This document shows positions 23,905-35,960 of a stretch of DNA of 64,000 nucleotides, piece after piece. The notes beneath the pieces were generated by a model. It was not told where the DNA came from, ran no database searches, and saw nothing but the letters and a program-made list of their open reading frames with translations. Source of the stretch: Prostheceraeus crozeri (Eukaryota; Platyhelminthes; Polycladida; Euryleptidae); NCBI GenBank assembly GCA_907163375.1, contig CAJQUW010010314.1, positions 1-64,000 of the forward strand. Reading direction: 5' to 3'. Position numbers and translations under genes: made by a program. Every line of letters starts with the position of its first letter. Positions within the stretch are counted from its first letter, which is position 1.

Positions 23905-24319
23905 TATTGCTAATCAGTGATCCTGAAAACAATCAATAACACCGACCGCTGGAGATAAAGAGAGGACACACGTCATGTAAATTGCAGCAGGAATGATTAG
24001 GCTATACGAGAGCAATAAGTGTGATGAACAAAGTCGAGGTTCAAACCCCAGGTTTTTAGAGCTGAAGGTGTATTATTTAAATTCAGAGATACCATTAACA
24101 TAGGCTGAATTGTTTCATAAGTCGGTCATGCGTCTAATTTGTAGGCCTATTCATCTAGGCACACGGTTGGACTCATGAGAGTCATTTCCAATTACGTCTG
24201 CATTTATAGTCGAAGTAGTACATTTTGAAATAAGATTCATGATCTGACAGATGAAAGCAAGCTTGGAAGCACAATTGAAGAACAAGATCGCTGGTCAAAT
24301 GTGGCTTAACAGTTGTTCC
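23905..24319. other. no gene seen
   Basis: Unassigned sequence. A GAGGTTCAAACCCCAGG motif near 24036 resembles a tRNA B box, but no tRNA fold can be drawn around it. Confidence 0.3.
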
Positions 24320-24516
24320 ATACTACTTATATGATGGCGTCATCTCAGTAGTATAAAAATTGGCAAAATTTTGACTTTTTTAAAAATGCTCAAATAATTT
24401 TTTGGACCACGGGAGCGTAATCTCCGCAAAAAACTGAATCTTTTCATACAAAAATTTTCACTGTATGCAGATACTTTTTTGAGTCGACACTCTACCCATA
24501 TATCCCTACTATATGC
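24320..24516 (+). repeat. dispersed repeat, copy 2
   Basis: Second copy of the repeat at 5024-5212, same orientation, sharing for example GGCAAAATTTTGACTTTTTT, TCTCCGCAAAAAACTGAAT and TTTTTTGAGTCGACACTCTA. Neither copy has a coding frame. Confidence 0.75.
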
Positions 24517-25046
24517 TTAGCACAAGCCTGATTCAATGGGGAAAATCTGAATTTTCTGTATTGCGCAGTTTCGCCTGTTTTTTTTTGAAATTGAGCATGC
24601 TCATCAATGAAAAAATCGTGTCAGACATTTCTAGCAAAAATGTTTCGGCAAATATATAATTGTATCCTTTGTTCAATCAACGAATCTTAAAACTTGCACT
24701 ATGATGAAGCTGACTGATAGCTCATGCTGCCTGTCAGCTTTCATTAGAAACTTGTCATCTTCATGTTGTAATTCTGCATCAAAGAAAACGTCCAATTTTT
24801 TTCATGAGGCCTACTGACCACAACTAACCACCTATGGTAGTGAAATATATATGCCAAAATTATTTATGGAACATAAGGTTTCATACAGTCCATCGTTTAT
24901 CAAAATTAAAGCAGGACTTAAACACGAAGATTGCATTTGAAATTGGTTAACTTTTTTGGTCAACTCAAAAATAACAAGATGTTCACTCAAATAACCCCCC
25001 CCCCCAAAAAAAATAAAAAAACCACGGACTAATATTAGTGTTCCCA

Positions 25047-25180
25047 ATGAATGCGCAATTCAGTCCCGACGGTTAAATTTCGTAAAATCCGTGAAACTAG
25101 GTCAACTTTGACAGCCTACTTTGTCCGTTCCAGATGACGGAGGAGGATGGGGACTGAACTGCGCATCCATTTGGATCATT
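25047..25180. repeat. short foldback (about 130 bp)
   Basis: Inverted arms AATGCGCAATTCAGTCCC and GGGACTGAACTGCGCATCCATT enclose about 90 bp. Probably a small MITE. The sequence on either side (24517-25046 and 25181-25460) holds no gene that I can support. Confidence 0.5.
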
Positions 25181-25471
25181 ATAACTAGTTTGTGGTGCTG
25201 GTTGCATAATGTAGTAGAATATCTTGTCCACTATAGCTATGCTTGTTTTTGATTGGCAGTTGGTCACCCCATGAAATTGAATTTTTTATGAAAATGAATT
25301 GTTCCATTGAGTGTTTATTTGTGCAGGACTGGTCTCTATGCGCTATTGAGCTATCTATTAGTTTGTGGTTGAGTGCTTTGTGAAGTTTTGTTCTACTACC
25401 ATCTGTGTTTCCGGAGCGATGGATATGCATGTTATTTATCAATTTTGTATTGACGTTGCATTGTTTGTAAC

Positions 25472-27132
25472 CAGACTTGGAAAAGTCGGAATTGGAAATG
25501 GGAAATTGGGAATTCCATTTTTCATCGGAATTGGAATTGACGATATTTAAATCTACTGGAATTGGAATTGGAATTGACCTTGATAAACCTCAATTCCACT
25601 TTTTCGATAGACCTGTGATAAATCTATTTGTACAAAAATTGAAATCACAGTACTCGGTCGTTGTGTTAACTGCACGCAGAGATAAGAGAGAGATAGATCG
25701 ACAGAGGTAGCTTTATTCTGTAGTTGAATATAGTTGGTGTTTTCTGTGACTTCTATGGGCCTACATCCCCGGACAATGTTATTTTAGCGATTAAGCAGAC
25801 AATGAAAAGACAATCATCTTTGTTCAATCTGTTATTTAGTTATTTATCAAGTAAGATAATTAATCAAAATGTAGCAATTGTTGAATTTAGCTCTTGATAG
25901 GATAAGCACAAAAAATGGAGATTAACTTAATTGTTGTACACGCGAAAAACAATTGGTTTGGATTAACGGTGCATTAAAGGGCAGCAACCCTGTCAGTTCA
26001 AATCACAATATAGACAGTGTCAACAAATTATTCTAATAATTAATTATTCAATTACAAGAACTATTATGCAACTTCCAATCACAACAATTAACAATATTAA
26101 TTTTTAAGACTATAGTTATATAGATGCGATACGCAACGATAAAAGAAAAACTTTACACTTGCAGTTCACTTTCTTAAAGTTAAATTCACTTCAATTCGAT
26201 CGGACTCACTTATAGCAAAATAATATCATAAACATCAGTGTCACTTATACCGTCAATCTTCAATCGCGCTCGCTGATGTGTTGCCGTATACGCTGCTGTG
26301 TTGTTGTTTGCTGGCAGGCTGCTGTTGTTGTTACTTCTGCAGTTACGTTACACCGCGAGAGCCCGGGTTCTTCTAACAGCCACTGAAGATGTCGTATGTG
26401 TTGTTGTTGTGTCAATTTCTCATCGTTTCTAATTTATACAAATTTTTGAGACTTGACGATAAAACCACTTTCTTTTGAAAATTGAAAGAGTTTCCTTTAA
26501 TCCCTGCTCGTTAGCTTTCGACCCAACCACATTTCGTTCTTATCACGGAATTTTTAATCCCCTTTTTTAACATGGACCATTAGTCAGACTTCACGATATC
26601 ATTTTTATCGTCGTTTTTTCTTTCATCAACAGTCACGTTATTCGCACACTGAATTTCTTTCTTCTGTCAGTTTATTAATAGATTTATTCGCATCTCATCT
26701 CTCTCTCTCTCTCTCATCGTTTGATTCTTTTCTGAACGTTAACTTTCTTTTCTTTTTTCACGAGATAATCTCATGAATATCTCGTTTACGAAACGAAAAT
26801 GTCGTAGGCTGACCGGTTACATATATAAATGTACAAGAAGTATATACAAGAAATATGAACTATGAACATGAAAACGTACATAGGAACGACGCAGGGAACG
26901 GCACACAGGAACAACGAGGATAGGATAAGGGCACATGGGTTAGATTGAAACGAGCAAACGTTAGATACATTAACATAATACACTATACGCGACATGCAAT
27001 TATCGGAATTGAATCTTATTATGGAATTGGAATTGAATTGAACTGTTTCGACTGGAATTGGAATTGGATTTGGAATTGAAATTTCTGCTCCGGAATTGGA
27101 ATTAAAAAATTTCAGTGGAATTTTTCCAGCTG
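25472..27132. mobile_element. non-autonomous hAT element B
   Basis: A 1,661-bp element flanked by the perfect 8-bp duplication TTTGTAAC (25464-25471 and 27133-27140). Termini are CAGACTTGGAAAA and, inverted, CAGCTGGAAAAA. Both subterminal regions are filled with GGAATTGGAATT repeats, probably transposase-binding arrays. The interior has no coding frame. It includes a CT microsatellite at about 26699-26718 and a CTGTTGTTGTT-rich patch at about 26300-26420. Confidence 0.88.
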
Positions 27133-27297
27133 TTTGTAACCAGCCCTGTATACAGGAATGTTTCATCATTTAATCAGAAACATTTCATCCCACATGAACA
27201 ATTTTTTGGTATTTTTTTTATAATTATCTTTTGTTGGCTGGTCCCGGACACCAAAAAAACTATGGCTCTACTCATCATTCGACAACATCCTACCGTA

Positions 27298-28099
27298 TAG
27301 TGGCGTAGCCAAGGGGGGACAATGGGAAATGTCCCTTCCCCCCCACCGAAATAAAATCTGAGCGGGGGAAAATCTTTGTGTTTTATGCGGGGTATATTAC
27401 ATCATTCTATGTCGAACTATTAATTTAGTAATGTGAGAATCTGAAATCCAGCAGCAACGCGCTTGGTTCGCATGTCCCCTGTTGCGCAACGATCGCGAGA
27501 GATGTTGATTTCTGTGAGTTAGATTGTCGGTCACGCGCCGATACTAGTTGTACTGTCGGGGACGTCTCGAAATGGCGTGTAACCAGGGCACGATACGATT
27601 TTGCGACATCCACAAGTAGAGGCCATTCATGACTGGGTATATAAACGCCTGATCTATTTCGCTTTTGCTTCCAATTACACATATATCGAATGATGAGCCA
27701 CTTATATTAAATCAATGTTGTTAGAGCTTAGACTTCAGTCTATGCTTGTGGCTGTCATCGATAATGTTGCATATGCACGTACTTGCATATATAATCTTGT
27801 AGTTGCTGTGGCCTACATCAAATTGAACACCGAAAAAAGATACAACAAAAGATATATCAAAGTTGACTCTCACTGAAGCTCTTACTGTAGGAATTTCCGA
27901 AGGATCTATGATAATGTAATAATCCGACTATTTGATTCAGAATCATGAACGGCGAGAAAGTCCGATGGTTTGCACTGCAATTTTGTAACTTTTTACCAAG
28001 GCGCTTCTTCTGATTCACGAAATTATTAAGCATAGGCTTATATTAATTAGGCCACATTTGTCATCCCCCCCCGGAAATGAAATCCTGGCTACGCGACTG
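27298..28099. mobile_element. non-autonomous hAT-like element C
   Basis: Termini TAGTGGCGTAGCCAAGG and, inverted, CAGTCGCGTAGCCAGG, close to the CAGTGGCGTAGCC end found in many animal MITEs. The flanks CTACCGTA and CCACAGTA match at 6 of 8 positions, consistent with an aged 8-bp duplication. Long C/G runs lie just inside each end. No coding frame is credible. Confidence 0.65.
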
Positions 28100-28731
28100 C
28101 CACAGTAATCACAAATATATTATGGATAAATACTGCATGCGTGGTGCATGTCTATGTCGTTACCCTGGTGCAGTCTATGCCGTTTAAAACTATCTGCTTT
28201 AAATCTGTGAAATCTGTGTCGAGTAAAAACTCGTTTTTCTTTATATTATAGGTTTTTGTCCAAATTCAGGGGAGTTCGCTATTGCAGCAGCACACAGCCA
28301 CTCCTACAACTGAAACAATTACATCATCAAAAAGATGATGTTTCTGGGATGCACATTCTTGGTAGAACCCATAGACTTGAATATCTTAAGGTGCTTTAAC
28401 CCTTATCCTTATATGCCGTTACATTTCGTAACAACAGAACTTAACATTCTTATTTCTAAACGAGTTTTTAATTTTTCGTTACGTAACGCCATGACGATGT
28501 TTGAAAGTATATTTCCAATCATGTGATGCAGACGTGATAGTCAAATGATTGTAGTACAATTTTGTATTTTCTTTTACTACCTCATCCCTATATGCGTTAC
28601 AATTTGCAACAGTGATAATGAATGCATATATCACTGGAAAGGATTGTCTATGTACATATAAATGGACACACTAAACTTAGGGTCGCGGCACTGTCGGGAG
28701 AAGCAAACGCGTGTGACCGGTAGCAAGTTCA

Positions 28732-28789
28732 TGCCACAGAATTAGATTGTGCGTGAACTAGCTGGCGCTGATTGTCTAATTCTGTGGTT
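28732..28789. repeat. short palindrome, copy 2
   Basis: Arms CCACAGAATTAGATTG and ATTGTCTAATTCTGTGG, with centre GTGAACTAGCTGGCGC. Same arm motif as the palindrome at 6645-6703. It lies in the 5' part of the piggyBac element. Confidence 0.5.
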
Positions 28790-28967
28790 TATGCAGTGGC
28801 TGACAGATGTAGCAAACTTAAAATGCGTGCGAGGGAACTTATTGTTGTCCATTTATGAGGTGTCAATGTCAATTCAACGTCCCGATGATGAGTCAGATGA
28901 ATGATATCAAAGCGAATTCACTTGTTCCGTGTCTACTACAGTAATTACGAGGTTTATTTTGTTAGAG

Positions 28968-30187
28968 ATGGCAGCGCGACCTAGACGCATTACAGCTGAA
29001 CAAGCCTTACGACGAATATTAGATCAACCTGACGAGTTATTATTTGAAGATGTTGTTGAAGAACAGGATGAGGAATACGATGATGTTGACGATCCTGCAG
29101 TAGAAAACTCGTCTGGCGATGAAATTTCGATGGCGACATAGAAATTGTACAAGACGCTTCAGAAAGTGATTACGACTCTGACGAGGTTTCAGATGTGGTA
29201 AATTTTCATTGTCGCGACGTTAGCTATTCATCTGAGCCCTATCTAAACAGGAGAAGAGACAGGAATACCATCAGTTTCCAGCCTCGGAGCTTGGCGCATC
29301 CACAATCGGAAATGGAGGCTTTCAAACTGCTCTTCTCCGACGATATTCTTCACATTATTCAGCGCTATACAAATAGAAAGGTCACTGATATCCGTCGCAA
29401 TGTAAGGCGAATCTGTGGCTGGATGTCTATGTTTTCCATAGATGAGATAAATGCTTGCTTGGGCATCATCATTCATGCAGGTTCCGACAGAGACAATTAT
29501 ACAGCGCTGGATGATTTATGGGACAAAGAAGCAAAACCTTTCTACAAGGCCGTCATGTCACAAATGCGATTCACCTTCTTCTTACGTTGTGCTCGCTTTG
29601 ATAATTTTCGGTCTCTTGATAGGACCGATCGATTATCCGCAGTGCGTGAGATTTGGAGTTTATTGATGGAAAATTTGAGGAAATTCTACTGTCCTGCTGA
29701 CATCTTGACAGTCGATGAGCAGCTCGTTGGGTTTAGAGGGAAAGCTCCAGGACGGATGTACATGCCATCCAAACCCAGAAAATATGGAATAAATATTTTC
29801 TGGCAGGCTGTGCGAGGCTGACAGTGGGTATGCCTTGAATAGGAAAATTTACACAGGAAAGGAAGATGATGTGGTGCATCATTGCCTAGCGAAAGATATC
29901 GTAATGGAGCTTTGCATTCCTTTCTACAAATCAGGAAGAGAAATAGTAACTGACAACTAATTTACCAGCCACGGATTAGCTTTGGCACTGTTGGAGAAGC
30001 GTTTAACTTCAGTTGGCACAATCAGAAGTCAACGCAGAAAAATTCCTGTTGAACTCCAGAACAAGAAACGGCCGGTTGAGTCAAATATGTTTGCGTATGA
30101 TCACTCGAATAAAATCATGCTAGCATCGTACATCCCAAAGCCAAACAAGAACGTAATCTTGCTGAGCTCCTCCCATGCAGGGAAGTC
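28968..30187 (+). pseudogene. piggyBac transposase, N-terminal two thirds
   Basis: Begins MAARPRRITAEQALRR, followed by an acidic region, as in other piggyBac proteins. The core then reads FKLLFSDDILHIIQRYTN, CLGIIIHAG, MSQMRFTFFLRCARFDN, ILTVDEQLVGFRGKAPG (first catalytic aspartate), YMPSKPRKYG, REIVTDN (second aspartate), FTSHGLALALLEKRLTSVGT and NKNVILLSSSHAG. The frame shifts near 29125 and near 29815, and there is an in-frame TAA at 29958-29960 directly after TDN. The frame at 29195-29821 covers most of the catalytic core. The nested element begins at 30188. Confidence 0.9.
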
Positions 30188-30765
30188 GGGGCATTCCATA
30201 CGAAAACGAACGAAAAATTGAAATTTTTTAACCACCCATCTCGGATTTTGCTCAAAATTGGTGTACAAGCAGCTTCTATTCTTATTAGAAGAAATCTCCA
30301 TTATTTCGGGCCAACTCAATTTCGTTTCTGAGATACATGTATTCAAAGTAGGTATGGTCGTACATTATTGGACGATAGAATTTCCCTAGCAACGCACCTT
30401 AGCAACGTATTTAAAAGCATACAGCACCGGATCTACTGATCGGATATTTACAAAAATTCATATGTAAGTATAATGTGATATCCTGGTTACGTCTATGGCG
30501 TTGAAATGAGCTCCGAAGAAAAATATATCATAGATATCGATCGGTGAATTTAGTCAATGACATAGAAAAATTGTGCGAATTTGATGAACTTTGATGATCA
30601 ATTGCAAAAAAGGCTCACCTCGAAATTCAACGAAACTCGATATGCATGCTTTACATATGCATAGTTTACGTGTGTGAAAAGATCGTTGTGTGTTTTGCAA
30701 TCCATGGAACATGAATTTAAAATTTTCAAAACTTTTCGCTAACTACTACTACTAAAGCTTTTTAA
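30188..30765 (+). repeat. left inverted arm of the nested element
   Basis: About 575 bp, matching 38140-38704 in reverse orientation over almost its full length. The main difference is a short replaced segment at about 30216-30229. Confidence 0.88.
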
Positions 30766-30999
30766 ACAATCAAATTTCATTCGATTCATCTAGCATGTCA
30801 TTACTATTTTATCTTCACTTCCAGTTCTTTTTTAAAGCAAATGGATATTTCCGCATTCATGAAGAGCGTTAACCTGGATTAATGTTAACCTGTAATTAAT
30901 TTTTTAAATCCATAAATATTGAACCTACTGATCTTCATCTACAATGTATTTTGAGAAAAATACCAAATTCAAAAACGACATTTCTTCCGTGCAGTTTTA

Positions 31000-31210
31000 T
31001 TGTATAGAGTACATGTTGGCAGCGCGCTATTTTAGCCGCTCTATTTTTTCTACATCGTGTGCTGCTACCCTGTGAAAAAAACGTTGCCGGGCCAGCAGCG
31101 TCGCGTCGACATTGGGTCGACACAGTTATGGTTCCTGATTCGTCGATGTCGGGCCAATGACGTTGCATTGACATAGCGCCATCAAACTGTCGCCCTAAAT
31201 CCCATTAATA
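31000..31210. repeat. G+C-rich patch with GTCGACAT repeats
   Basis: A run containing CCCTGTGAAAAAAACGTTGC and several copies of TCGACAT/GTCGGGCCA in both orientations. The composition and CCCTGTG start resemble the possible element ends near 714 and 3335, so it may be a fragment of the same kind of element. No partner end was found. Confidence 0.3.
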
Positions 31211-31660
31211 TGCCAACGACAAATCCTGGATGAAAACCTGCCCTTGCAGCATTGAGACAACTCAATAATATCCGTGTTATAATAATTGTATTTTACTATA
31301 TATAGTTAATAAATACATAATATATAAATACTAACATCAGGTATAATAATTATTACGGATGCATTCAAGTAGCGTTCTTTTAAATTCCATCAGAGGACGA
31401 GAGAGTAATGGTCTCGAACTTTCAATGCACTCAGACGAGCACTAATTTCCGTGATACTTTACAACCAATGAGAAATAATGGAAATGCCGATCGAACCTCA
31501 AGCAAGTGTAATTTTGAGTCCGGTGGATGTATCAAAGCATCCATCAGGATTCAAAGCTACCGAATTTAAGGTTTTGAACAGTACTTAAAAATGAAAGAAT
31601 AAATGAAATTCATATTATACATGTAAAGTGAATTGCTTTCATTAAAAATACTGTACTTAA

Positions 31661-32572
31661 GGGTCTGTTCACTGTTCAATTGCGTCATACCACAATTGTA
31701 TGCATATAATTTTAACAATCAAACAATAGCAATTTATGATATTCACTTCTCATACATGTAACGTGTAATTCGTGTATTCTACTGTAATTTTAGTAAAGTA
31801 TTTTTAGAAACACTGATTTTCCGCTATATCCTAATGCTCTATTCAATGTAATTTTTCATTTATTTTGATAGCTTCAATGATTCTAATAGAATTCTGAGTT
31901 ATTTTTACCTTGATATTCAACTTCAAAGCAGTTGTGTATTCTATTGCTACATGCAGTACATCTACTTAAGTGAGTGCTTACTGCCGTGTTACCTTTTATG
32001 TATTCACTTATTCGTTGGTAAAATCGTCTTTTTGCCTATTGGGCATCAGGATCAACCTGACATGTGAATTGATACAAAAGACATGATTTCAACAACTTTG
32101 GTGTTTCATCCTTTAGATTTAAGTGTACTGACTTTTGGAGTTTGAAAGACGACATTTACGTTCAAATCCAACATTCGAAAAAGTTTTTTATATTTTACGT
32201 CTTTATTTGATCGATGTAGTTTGCAAATGCAGAAATCGGAGAAAACATTTCTGTCTATCTATTGTACCTATCTTCCGAAGTATTTTTGCATTTATCGCTA
32301 AAATTTATTATTTAAGAGATTTCTTAACATACTGTACACAAATTCTAGTAATTCAATTACATACTCTGTTACATAATTCCGGTATGTATAGATGCATAGG
32401 TATGTATAGATGGACAGAAATTTTTTTCCGATTACCACATTTGCGAGCTATAGCGAATACACGAATTACACGTTACATGTATGAAAAGTGAATATCATAA
32501 ATTGTAGTTGTCTGATTTTTAAAGTTACGCAGATCTAATTGTAGTATGACGCAAGTGACCGTGAACAGGTCC
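31661..32572. mobile_element. TTAA-flanked MITE
   Basis: A 912-bp element with inverted ends GGGTCTGTTCACTG and GGACCTGTTCACGG, inverted similarity extending over about 120 bp, and TTAA on both sides (31657-31660, 32573-32576). TTAA targeting points to mobilisation by a piggyBac- or Kolobok-type transposase. The open frame at 32135-32491 has no recognisable domain. Confidence 0.85.
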
Positions 32573-32576
32573 TTAA

Positions 32577-33320
32577 AAACTCACATTATAATTTCCATGT
32601 TTTCCAATCCTCCTTCGGAGATTCACCTTGTTTTATTCGATTATTCGACTGCAGCGGTATGTAGGTCTAATATTTGATCACATTTTGAAATCACTTCAAA
32701 TGACTTTTCGGCAATAATATCAATCACATCAACTTAATGGTTTTCAGCGAAGATGGAGAGACTGTAGGTCGATGAGTCGGAAAGATGTGAATCAAAACGT
32801 GTAGCGATGAAGATGGAGAACTATTTCCAAAATGAAAAAAGCGCCGGTATAATACGAAAATTGGTTGTGAACGTCGAAATACGACAGAATCCTCTAAATC
32901 TCCAAAACACGAATGAATAACTGGAGGTGTTGTTAAAAGCTTTGAAAATTCATGCTTAAGACCGTTGAACGATGTAGCTACATGTATTAACGCTGGTGCT
33001 GAGCTGACTGATGAAAGTGAAAACACGCACGATAGACCGGGAGCAAATGAATGACGCCTGGATGCAGTATACAGTTTCTCTCCGCTCCCATCCTCTGTTA
33101 TGTGACTCATTGAATGAAGGCCGGTTGTATCATTAGTTTGGCAGGCGATTGACGAAGTTATTTACTCTAGTGGAGAGGTGTGTGAACACAGATGTGAAGA
33201 GGATTCTTACGTAATTGTGACTGATGTACAGACCTTAGTCTTTCAATTAGGAGAGGGAGAGAAAAAATTTTACCATCACCTTGCCATCTGTCAGCCGGCA
33301 GTGACGTCCACCATCGACAC
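32577..33320. other. no gene seen
   Basis: Spacer between the MITE and the 3' end of the nested element's transposase gene. Frames at 32724-33110 (minus) and 33178-33387 (plus) have no recognisable motif. Confidence 0.35.
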
Positions 33321-35581
33321 TCACCCAACGCGACGGCAATCGGCCATTAATGGACCGATGCATTTTTTTACACAGGGTAAGGTATAGGATCGACCGGTAA
33401 AAGTAGAAGGTGCTTCCACACGGCAAATAATGTGGGTTTCTGGCACCCAGCAGATGTCATCGATAGAAGGCCATTTGAAGCTGTCCGTTGGTCCATGTGG
33501 ATGCATAAACTTGACTTGGATGTCCTTTTGTGAGTGGTCTTTGTCAATTACCATTCCGATCCACCATCGATCATCGTAGTGGCACGATATGAAGTCGTGA
33601 ACTTGTATCATAACAATTGTTGTCTGCGAATCTGATGGTTGACATGGAAAATCAAACGTATGTATTGTCGCTGGAGTACTGTCTTCACTGCAATATCTTA
33701 ATTCAAGGCTGCTATTTTTCTGTGTACGAAAGTCGTGGAATGATCTGGTGCCTCGGATTGTGCTGGCTTCTTTGAATCTTTGCTGAAGAAATGTCCGCTC
33801 TGTTTCCAGTTCTACTTTTGTAACTAATGCAAATTTTATCCCCTTGATGTTAGTTCTGCAATACTCATACATGTCATTTGTATTTAAGATCCTTTTCGCT
33901 GTTGTTCTTTTCAAACTTTCATTTGCCACGAGCCGTTTTACAGTTCCGCCAACACCGTCACATGGCTGTTTGCCATGACTTGTGGCAAAAAATGCCCACC
34001 TCGCTTTCATTTGGAAATCTAGCTCATGATTACAGAGATTGTAAAAGTTCTTATAATTTTTGTACTGAGCTGCGCAACCGTCTGAAAAATATGTGATGGA
34101 GTCTATTTGCGGATTTTTCTCTTTGATATCGGATGACAACACTGACTGAACTTTATGGACCATAGCTACATCATGGTTAAGGTAATCAGAGAGAATGCAA
34201 TATGAGTAATGAGTGAGTACCTGACTCAATCGATAATATATCACTGCTGGATGAAGGGTGCACTGAATATTTGTCCAATGAAATCCCTGCACTTCATCCT
34301 GAACAATAAAGTTGTAATTTTCGGCGAAATCCAATAAAATGATGCAATCATTGTCACGCATATTTTCCTTCAAATTTTTCAAGTAATTTGATTGCGATTT
34401 TGCGATGTAAGAATGAGCAGTCAGCTTTTGCAACTTCTCAACAACCAATCGCATGTAATCTTTGACGGATTCTTTTTGTAGAATAAGATCGGCTCTATCC
34501 GTGGTTACCCATTGATAAAACTCTATGGTATCATCTTCATCGTAATCTCCTAAATATTCACTCAATTTTGATACTATGTTTTCGGAAGAATCCGGACACT
34601 CAGAGCATCTGTGAACCATACATTCCTTATTCTGAACATCACAGACTATGTACGGTAGCAGCTCATGATACGACACACTGATTGGAGTAAGAAGCAGTTT
34701 CACATTTTCATGATGAGTGCAAACACAGACCGAATGTGTTCCTGATGAACCAGGAAGAACACACCATTTTGGGGAGAAGCCTACTTTGGTTGAAGGATGC
34801 TTTTCAGTGAACGTTGAATATAGCTCTTTCAGATTCAAGAGGAGTAATCGCTTTTGCCTGTGTATATTGCGACCCATACTAACATAATCTTTTTTCCCTG
34901 GCATCATGCGAGAAACATCACTATCTTCGAAAAACTCTAGTATAATTCTTTCTGTTTCAGCGGCCAATTTATTCCCTCTTTTCGGATTTGGAAATGACAT
35001 GATTCCAGACTGACTACAAATACTTCGTGCTCTTCTGATAAGGTACTTTGAAACTCCAAAATATTCTGCGCTTTTTTGAACAGTCCATTCCTGAGGACAA
35101 AGTGTCAAAATTTGGATCTTTTCGCTATGTGATCTACAATTTTCAAGTTTGTGCTTTAATTGTGTCATAAGTTCATCGAAATATTGAGCTTTCTCTCCCT
35201 GACTTTCATAATTTGTTTGGACGTCCTCATCTAGATCAGAGGCATCGATCCGTAGTGATTTCGAAACTTTTGCCTTAATTAAATTAGTTGCTGCCTCAAT
35301 TTTTCGCTTTCCTATGGACACTCTTGCTGACCTTGGTTTACCGTGAGTTTTAATAGGGGACATGCCTAGCACTTCGAAGCAGTCTGACACGCGTTGACGT
35401 TCAGTGTCAATATCTTCGGCTTGGAGATTTGCAGCTTGATCATCACTTGAATTCTCAGAGCACCTCTCAAATGTTGTAAGCTTCTTCAAACAATTTGTGC
35501 ATATCTTCGAACCAGGAATGATAGATAATCCATTTTTAATTGCGTTGAGGTAATTTTCCATTGAAGCAACACGCAACGAAC
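33321..35581 (-). CDS. transposase of the nested element, main exon
   Basis: A 769-codon open frame (33321-35630), of which the part below 35581 is likely the exon: TTTTTCAG immediately precedes it on the minus strand. Features in order: a zinc-knuckle-like CTNC pair, a low-complexity linker, a helix-turn-helix-like segment (WTVQKSAEYFGVSKYLIRRA), cysteine pairs (CVCTHH, CSEC), then a DDE-like core: CIILLDFAENYNF, ITYFSDGCAAQYKNYKNFYN and FFATSHGKQPCDGVGGTVKR, and a C-terminal domain beginning HDFISCHYDDRWWIGMV. Proteins with the DFAENY / DGCAxQYKN / HGKxxCDGxGG signature are multicopy and transposon-associated in cnidarians and arthropods. The exon is uninterrupted, so this copy may be intact. 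The superfamily name is uncertain. Confidence 0.75.
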
Positions 35582-35854
35582 CTGAAAAAGAGAAACCATG
35601 AAAGGTGCATTTGTAACTCAATGAGGACATGTATCATTAAAAGATCTCATACAAATGATAGCTTTGCTGATGAAGCGGATGCGGTAGTTTTCAGTGGAAG
35701 TGACCGCGACTGCCAGAAGATGGCATCTATTTGACTATATCTACGGTATGCCTTCAGATGCTTGGTGGACAAGATTCCCCGCTACTGGGCCTCAGCCGTC
35801 GATCGGCTTTGCGCTGATCTACTGTATTGATTCATACCGAGTCGAATTGTTGAT

Positions 35855-35960
35855 GTCTAGGGTAGTATTCGAACCCGGCCGCTGTGTCCTGTGTGGTGCA
35901 GCGGTTAGCACGTCAGCCTAGATTGCTGGAGGGCAGGGGTTCGAATCTCTCCCGGAACAT
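35855..35960 (+). repeat. tRNA-derived sequence (SINE head or decayed tRNA)
   Basis: The plus strand has an A box (TGGTGCAGCGG, 35894-35904) and a B box (GGTTCGAATCT, 35938-35948) at tRNA spacing, and an anticodon arm CAGC-CTAGATT-GCTG. The acceptor stem does not close and the T stem is weak, so this is not a functional tRNA. A second B-box-like motif (GGGTTCGAATACT on the minus strand) sits at about 35863-35877, head to head. It probably derives from a tRNA-related SINE inserted in the intron of the nested transposase gene. Confidence 0.5.

Noticed and set aside
24036-24052. B-box-like GAGGTTCAAACCCCAGG as a tRNA gene
   Set aside because: No A box at correct spacing and no cloverleaf stems.
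32135-32491. 118-residue frame inside the TTAA MITE
   Set aside because: No recognisable motif; non-autonomous elements of this size normally lack genes, and the frame ends in the terminal repeat.
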